Positions 6,551 to 10,452 of a stretch of 10,452 bases of DNA are shown here, piece after piece. The DNA is from an uncultured Bacteroidales bacterium (GTDB taxonomy: Bacteria; Bacteroidota; Bacteroidia; Bacteroidales; UBA932): the NCBI GenBank assembly GCA_902461985.1, contig CABQAB010000041.1, positions 1 to 10,452 of the forward strand, given 5' to 3'. Numbering within the stretch: position 1 is the first letter of the stretch; each line of letters starts with the position of its first letter. The position numbers were made by a program, and so were the translations under genes. The notes beneath the pieces were generated by a model. The model was not told where the DNA came from, searched no databases, and saw only the letters and a program-made list of their open reading frames with translations.

Positions 6551-8001
6551 AAAAATATTATGGAATGGCGTGTCTTGCTGCTCTCCTGCTTGCTCTTGTC
6601 TCGACAGCCGGATGCGCGAACAAAAGTTATTATGAGATGATATATCCGACAGATGTCGCGTCCGAGCCTTTGCCTGAAGGTCTGCCCGATGTCGGAAATA
6701 TCCACACATACAAGGCTCCGCTGTACTGGACTGTATATGAGTACATGATAACAAACCAGATCGCGGGCACGGAACCCATCATGAATATGGACGAGTGGGT
6801 CGAGACCCTGGACTGGATAAAGTTGAATCTCCTTCCCTACGGCTATGATATGGTCTGCACCGACGGTGCGGGCGCGACTTATGCCGATGATGGAGGCGTC
6901 TATATGACCAGAAGGTCTGCGACCGAGACAAGAGAACTGGTGCGTCTTGCCCATGAGAGGGGCATCAAGGTAGGAATCTACGACAATCCGATGTGGCAGT
7001 TGAACAACGGCACGAGCGAAGATATGCTCGTGCCGGGCACTGTCCACACTTTGGGCTCGCTGAAATATGATCCGGCTGTTGACAAGGTCTATTATCCGAA
7101 TGTGGAGCAGGACTGGTGGTTCAACTGGTACATCGCGAGCCATCCGGGAGGACGCGAACTCATTGACGGTTTCTTCAAATACTACCACGATCTGGGAGTG
7201 GATATGATACGTATGGACTTCCTCTGCTGGTATGAAGAGGGCTGGAGCCGTGTCGAGAAAGACTATTGCAGCAGGGGATACGGAAGGGCCAATTATGCGC
7301 GGCTTCTCGGCTGGTGTGCAGAGTCAGCGAAGAAGTACGGAATATTCCTTTCTCTCGTTATGCCGAATATGTACAATGATGCGGAACTTGAAGCCCGCTA
7401 CGGACACATGGCCCGTATCGTCTCCGACACATACATCGGGACATGGAAACACACCTCTTCTGACGGTCGCGGCAGTTCATGGAAGAACTGGCCGAACTGT
7501 ATCAATATGTTCGACGGCTTTACGTACTGGAGTCATTTGACAGGAAAGGACAGACTCATTCCAGACGGTGACGCCACAAGGCTCAACACTTTGGAGACCG
7601 ATGACGAGAAGGAGTTCACGATTTCCATCCAGCTTCTTGCCGGAGGCCCGATTGCGGCAAGCGACAGACCTTCTACAATAGGAGACAATATGCGTTTCTA
7701 TCAGAACCGCGAAATGCTTGCACTCAACTACGACCATTTTGTCGGCAAGCCAATGGATGACAGACTCAACAGCCCAGGCAGCAATATCTGGCACGGTGCA
7801 CTGAGCAATGGTGACTACATTATAGGTTTCTTCAACCGTGATGACGAGGAACAGAGTTTCGACCTCGATTTTTCCGAACTGGGTCTCGAAGGCGAATACA
7901 AAGTCAGGGACCTGTGGAGGCACAGGGACGAGGGAACAGCAACTTCCCTGCATCCAAGAGTGCCTGCCCATGGCTGTAAGATTGTAAAACTCTCCAAATA
8001 A
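6541..8001 (+). CDS. Divergent GH27/clan GH-D-like glycoside hydrolase lipoprotein
   Basis: This 486-residue lipoprotein has lipobox TAGC (Cys25 from ATG 6541); an in-frame ATG at 6547 gives MKKYYG and is an equally good or better start. Residues about 60-400 look like a TIM barrel resembling GH27 alpha-galactosidase-type enzymes: PLYWTVYEYM replaces the usual 'GWNSW', then YGYDMVCTDGAG, ERGIKVGIYDNP, LGVDMIRMDFLCWYEEGW with Asp226 as the likely nucleophile, RIVSDTYIGTW with Asp296 as candidate acid/base, and LLAGGPIAASD then NREMLALNYD, equivalent to the family's 'APLLISNDL' and 'NKEVIAINQD'. Residues about 420-485 match the GH27 C-terminal beta-sandwich (GDYIIGFFNRDDEEQ, DLWRHRDEG, PAHGCKIVKL). 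Known GH27 activities are alpha-galactosidase, alpha-N-acetylgalactosaminidase, beta-L-arabinopyranosidase and isomaltodextranase; which applies here is unknown. The gene follows the lipoprotein gene by 14 nt and overlaps the GH20 gene by 1 nt. Confidence 0.78.
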   Translation: MIMKKYYGMACLAALLLALVSTAGCANKSYYEMIYPTDVASEPLPEGLPDVGNIHTYKAPLYWTVYEYMITNQIAGTEPIMNMDEWVETLDWIKLNLLPYGYDMVCTDGAGATYADDGGVYMTRRSATETRELVRLAHERGIKVGIYDNPMWQLNNGTSEDMLVPGTVHTLGSLKYDPAVDKVYYPNVEQDWWFNWYIASHPGGRELIDGFFKYYHDLGVDMIRMDFLCWYEEGWSRVEKDYCSRGYGRANYARLLGWCAESAKKYGIFLSLVMPNMYNDAELEARYGHMARIVSDTYIGTWKHTSSDGRGSSWKNWPNCINMFDGFTYWSHLTGKDRLIPDGDATRLNTLETDDEKEFTISIQLLAGGPIAASDRPSTIGDNMRFYQNREMLALNYDHFVGKPMDDRLNSPGSNIWHGALSNGDYIIGFFNRDDEEQSFDLDFSELGLEGEYKVRDLWRHRDEGTATSLHPRVPAHGCKIVKLSK

Positions 8002-8003
8002 TG
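7999..8003 (+). promoter_or_regulatory. TAATG stop-start overlap, probable translational coupling
   Basis: The stop codon of the GH27-like gene (TAA, 7999-8001) shares its last base with the ATG at 8001. Ribosomes finishing the first gene could restart on the second, keeping the two enzymes in proportion. ATGs at 8007 and 8013 are in the same frame and could also be used, so the true overlap is not certain. Confidence 0.55.
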
Positions 8004-9614
8004 ATAATGAGTATGAGAACCTCATTCCTTCGTGCTGTGGTAATGCTTTTTGCCGCGTTATCCTGTTCGCCTCGCCGGGCCGTTGAAGCAGAATACAATG
8101 TCGTGCCTCTTCCTGACGAGATTGAACTGGACGCCGGCAAGCCTTTCCATTTTTCACCGAAGACCTGTGTGGTGGCTTCGGACAGCGCACAACTCGTGAA
8201 CGCCGGACTTTTTGCGGACTATGTGAAGACTATGACCGGCTTCAGACCGGAAATCACGGAAGATGCCCCTGCAGAGAATTATATAAGACTTGTTGCGGAC
8301 AGACAGATGCCGCAGGCTGAAAGCTATCGGATCAATGTGAACTCCGACAGCATCGTAGTCTGCGGGGCTGACCCTGCCGGTACATTTTATGGTCTTCAGA
8401 CACTGCGTAAAGCCATCCGTGGCTCAAAGGGAGAGGATGTGCTCTATCCGGCCGCAGTCATTAAAGGCTCTCCTCTCTTTTCCTACAGAGGAGCCCTTTT
8501 AGACTGCGCCAGGCATTTCTTCCCTGTGGATTCCGTGAAGATCTGGATAGATATGCTTGCTCTTCACAACATCAACACTTTCCATTGGCACCTGACCGAC
8601 GACCAGGGCTGGAGGCTTGAAATCAAGAGCCGTCCGAAACTGACTGAAATCGGTTCGGAGCGTCCCTGCACTATCATAGGAACAACTGAAGAATATGACA
8701 GCATTCCGCATTGCGGCTACTACTCTCAGGAGCAGGTCAGGGACATCGTTGCGTACGCGGCTGCCCGCCATATATCGGTCGTTCCAGAGATAGACCTGCC
8801 GGGACACATGCTGGCGGCTCTTGCGAGCTATCCCCAGCTCGGATGTACCGGAGGACCCTATGAGGTCATGTGCCGCTGGGGCGGAAGCGCAGACATACTC
8901 TGCGCGGGCAGCGACAGCGTGTATGCCTTCATCAATGATGTTCTTGATGAGGTCGTTGAACTTTTCCCTTCGGAGTACGTTCATCTCGGCGGGGATGAGG
9001 CTCATTACGACCAGTGGGAGAAATGCCCTAAGTGCCAGAGGAAAATCCGGGAACTGGGTCTTGAATCAGACGGCAGGAGTTCGGCGGAGCAGAAACTACA
9101 GGACTATGTCATGAGGTATGCCGCCGACAGACTTGTTTCCAAAGGCCGCAAAATCATCGGCTGGGACGAGGTGATAGGCAACGGTGCCGACAAAAGCACG
9201 GTTGTCATGGGCTGGAGAGGTCCACACGGCGGTTACGACGGTGCCCGTATGGGATATAAGGTCATCAAGGCATCCAACTGGTATCTCTATCTGGACTACA
9301 AGGAGGATTGGGACGATGTCGTCGGACCGCCGTATGGCCGTGTCACGCCGCTCGATTCTACCTACAACTACACACCTGTCCTGCCGGACTATACGCCGGA
9401 CCAGGCTGCCGACGTAATCGGTGTGCAATGCTGTCTGTGGACGGAGTATCTGCCTACATTCAAAGATGTCGAGGGCAAGGCTCTGCCACGTATGGCTGCT
9501 GTGTCCGAACTTCAGTGGTGCGATGCTCCTAAAGATTTCGAAAACTTCAGACATCGTCTTGAGGGCCTTCTGAAAATATATGAGGCTGAGGGATATGACT
9601 ACCGCCCTCTGTAA
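8001..9614 (+). CDS. GH20 beta-N-acetylhexosaminidase lipoprotein
   Basis: This 537-residue enzyme removes terminal beta-linked GlcNAc or GalNAc by substrate-assisted catalysis. The signal peptide ends in lipobox ALSC (Cys22). Residues about 31-158 form the GH20b-type N-terminal domain (YNVVPLPDEIEL, SYRIN, DPAGTFYGLQTLRK). The catalytic barrel starts at Y162-R163-G164 (substrate-binding Arg) with LLDCARHFFP, followed by FHWHLTDDQGWRLEIK, VPEIDLPGHM and YVHLGGDEA. The last contains the Asp332-Glu333 pair: Asp orients the 2-acetamido group and Glu is the acid/base. Later barrel motifs are IIGWDE (Trp388) and QCCLWTEYLP (Trp480, Glu482). All expected catalytic elements are present and the length is complete. 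ATGs at 8001, 8007 and 8013 are all in frame; 8013 (MRTSFLRAVV) gives the tidiest signal peptide. The last gene follows after 18 nt. Confidence 0.95.
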   Translation: MIMSMRTSFLRAVVMLFAALSCSPRRAVEAEYNVVPLPDEIELDAGKPFHFSPKTCVVASDSAQLVNAGLFADYVKTMTGFRPEITEDAPAENYIRLVADRQMPQAESYRINVNSDSIVVCGADPAGTFYGLQTLRKAIRGSKGEDVLYPAAVIKGSPLFSYRGALLDCARHFFPVDSVKIWIDMLALHNINTFHWHLTDDQGWRLEIKSRPKLTEIGSERPCTIIGTTEEYDSIPHCGYYSQEQVRDIVAYAAARHISVVPEIDLPGHMLAALASYPQLGCTGGPYEVMCRWGGSADILCAGSDSVYAFINDVLDEVVELFPSEYVHLGGDEAHYDQWEKCPKCQRKIRELGLESDGRSSAEQKLQDYVMRYAADRLVSKGRKIIGWDEVIGNGADKSTVVMGWRGPHGGYDGARMGYKVIKASNWYLYLDYKEDWDDVVGPPYGRVTPLDSTYNYTPVLPDYTPDQAADVIGVQCCLWTEYLPTFKDVEGKALPRMAAVSELQWCDAPKDFENFRHRLEGLLKIYEAEGYDYRPL

Positions 9615-9632
9615 CTTCTTAAACGACATCGG

Positions 9633-10452
9633 ATGAAATATTTTACCTCCATTATTATCCTTTTGGCCGGTATGACAGCATTCGGGTCGCCACACCGCTT
9701 CTATGCAGTCGAGGAAGGTGGCGATGGCAGTGCTCCGGGCATAGAACATACAATCAGTATTGACACTGTCGGAGGGGTCGAGACTGTGACTATCACTCTG
9801 CGCAACCACAGGCATCTGCCGTTCCAGCCGGTCAAAGCCGGTCTGAAGCTTGGCATCGATACCTATATGGACCATTATCCGGAGTGGTATGACAAGTATT
9901 TCCCGACCCTTGCAGTTTGCGAAGCGGACCATTTCTACGGCTATTTCCAGTCGCCTTCCGGGAAGGTCAAGGCGGTTGTGTCTGCAGATCCTGTGGCATC
10001 GTGGAGCATTGACTACAATTTAGGCTACAAGACCCCTGAATATTGGTTCTATGGGCACAGAATCGAGTGTTTCAATCTTGATGTGCTCTGCCGGGGTCCT
10101 CTGCCGGAACATCATCCACAGGGCCTGTGGCAGCTCGCGCCGGGTGAGGAACGTTCGTGGACGGTACGGATCATTGATCTTGACAGCATAGACTCTTTTG
10201 AGGAGACTGTCTGGAGGCAGACAGGAGCTCCCGTGATTTCCATGGAGAACACTTCCTGTGCAGCCGGAGATTCACTGGTGATTGATGTCTGGGGCAATGC
10301 TCCGGAGATGACGGTGGAGGGAAGAAAGATTGCACTGCAGAAGGTGACCGGTGACTTGTGGCGTGGAACCTACTGCGCGGTGGAGCCGGGAATCAAGCCG
10401 GTGAAAGTGCTGGACCGCGGTCGCAGTGCCTCCGGCACTGTGGTGGTGCGCC
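9633..10452 (+). CDS. Secreted protein of unknown family, 3'-truncated by the window edge
   Basis: An ATG at 9633 opens a frame that runs 273 codons to the window end with no stop. The start is followed by a Sec signal peptide (MKYFTSIIILLAGMTAFG, likely cleaved before S19) with no lipobox, so the product is probably periplasmic or secreted. Residues about 36-185 look like a beta-sandwich: notable motifs are RNHRHLPFQPVKAGLKLGID, YPEWYDKYFPT, CEADHFYGYFQSPSG, ADPVASWSIDYN, GHRIECFNLDVL, LPEHHPQGLWQLAPGEERSW. Residues about 199-272 resemble an Ig-like strand pattern. This looks like the accessory N-terminal part of a large polysaccharide-active enzyme, and its place after two glycosidases supports that, but I cannot name the family and the catalytic part lies outside the window. 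There are 18 nt between it and the GH20 gene. Confidence 0.8.
   Translation, partial: MKYFTSIIILLAGMTAFGSPHRFYAVEEGGDGSAPGIEHTISIDTVGGVETVTITLRNHRHLPFQPVKAGLKLGIDTYMDHYPEWYDKYFPTLAVCEADHFYGYFQSPSGKVKAVVSADPVASWSIDYNLGYKTPEYWFYGHRIECFNLDVLCRGPLPEHHPQGLWQLAPGEERSWTVRIIDLDSIDSFEETVWRQTGAPVISMENTSCAAGDSLVIDVWGNAPEMTVEGRKIALQKVTGDLWRGTYCAVEPGIKPVKVLDRGRSASGTVVVR

Noticed and set aside
6188..7188. Two overlapping minus-strand open frames (6188-6754 and 6532-7188) around the GH27-like gene start
   Set aside because: They lie opposite a clear lipoprotein signal and TIM-barrel coding sequence, and their translations show no recognisable family.

Overview
The window reads as an internal piece of a polysaccharide utilization locus (PUL) from a member of the Bacteroidota, most likely order Bacteroidales. 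The reasons are a SusC/SusD pair, SusE/SusF-type surface lipoproteins, a fimbrillin-like domain, lipoprotein signal peptides on most products, and start codons preceded by A/T-rich leaders instead of Shine-Dalgarno sequences. Base composition looks balanced, not AT-rich. I cannot name the genus.

All genes are on the + strand, and the gaps between them are short (from a 1-nt overlap to 48 nt), so this looks like one operon that enters from the left and leaves to the right. The order is: a 5'-truncated SusC-type TonB-dependent transporter (to 2239); a SusD-type glycan-binding lipoprotein (2288-4033); a lipoprotein with two tandem SusE/SusF-type modules (4049-4846); an unrecognised 44-residue ORF (4852-4986); a lipoprotein joining a fimbrillin-like domain to two more SusE/SusF-type modules (5006-6526); a divergent GH27/clan GH-D-like glycosidase lipoprotein (6541-8001); a GH20 beta-N-acetylhexosaminidase lipoprotein (8001-9614); and the first 273 codons of a large secreted protein I do not recognise (from 9633). 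No gene-free stretch exceeds 300 bases. No RNA genes, insertion sequences, CRISPR arrays or convincing terminators were seen.

Inferred working model: SusD and the two SusE/SusF-type lipoproteins capture a glycan at the surface and SusC imports it by TonB-driven transport. The GH27-like enzyme and the hexosaminidase then trim alpha-linked terminal sugars (for example galactose or N-acetylgalactosamine) and beta-linked N-acetylhexosamine. This pairing suggests a HexNAc-containing glycan, such as a host mucin, N-glycan or glycolipid, although the substrate is not proven. No regulator (HTCS, SusR or ECF sigma/anti-sigma) lies in the window. The most unusual items are the fimbrillin/SusE-F fusion, the small ORF just upstream of it, the GH27-like enzyme with altered signature motifs, and the unidentified final gene.
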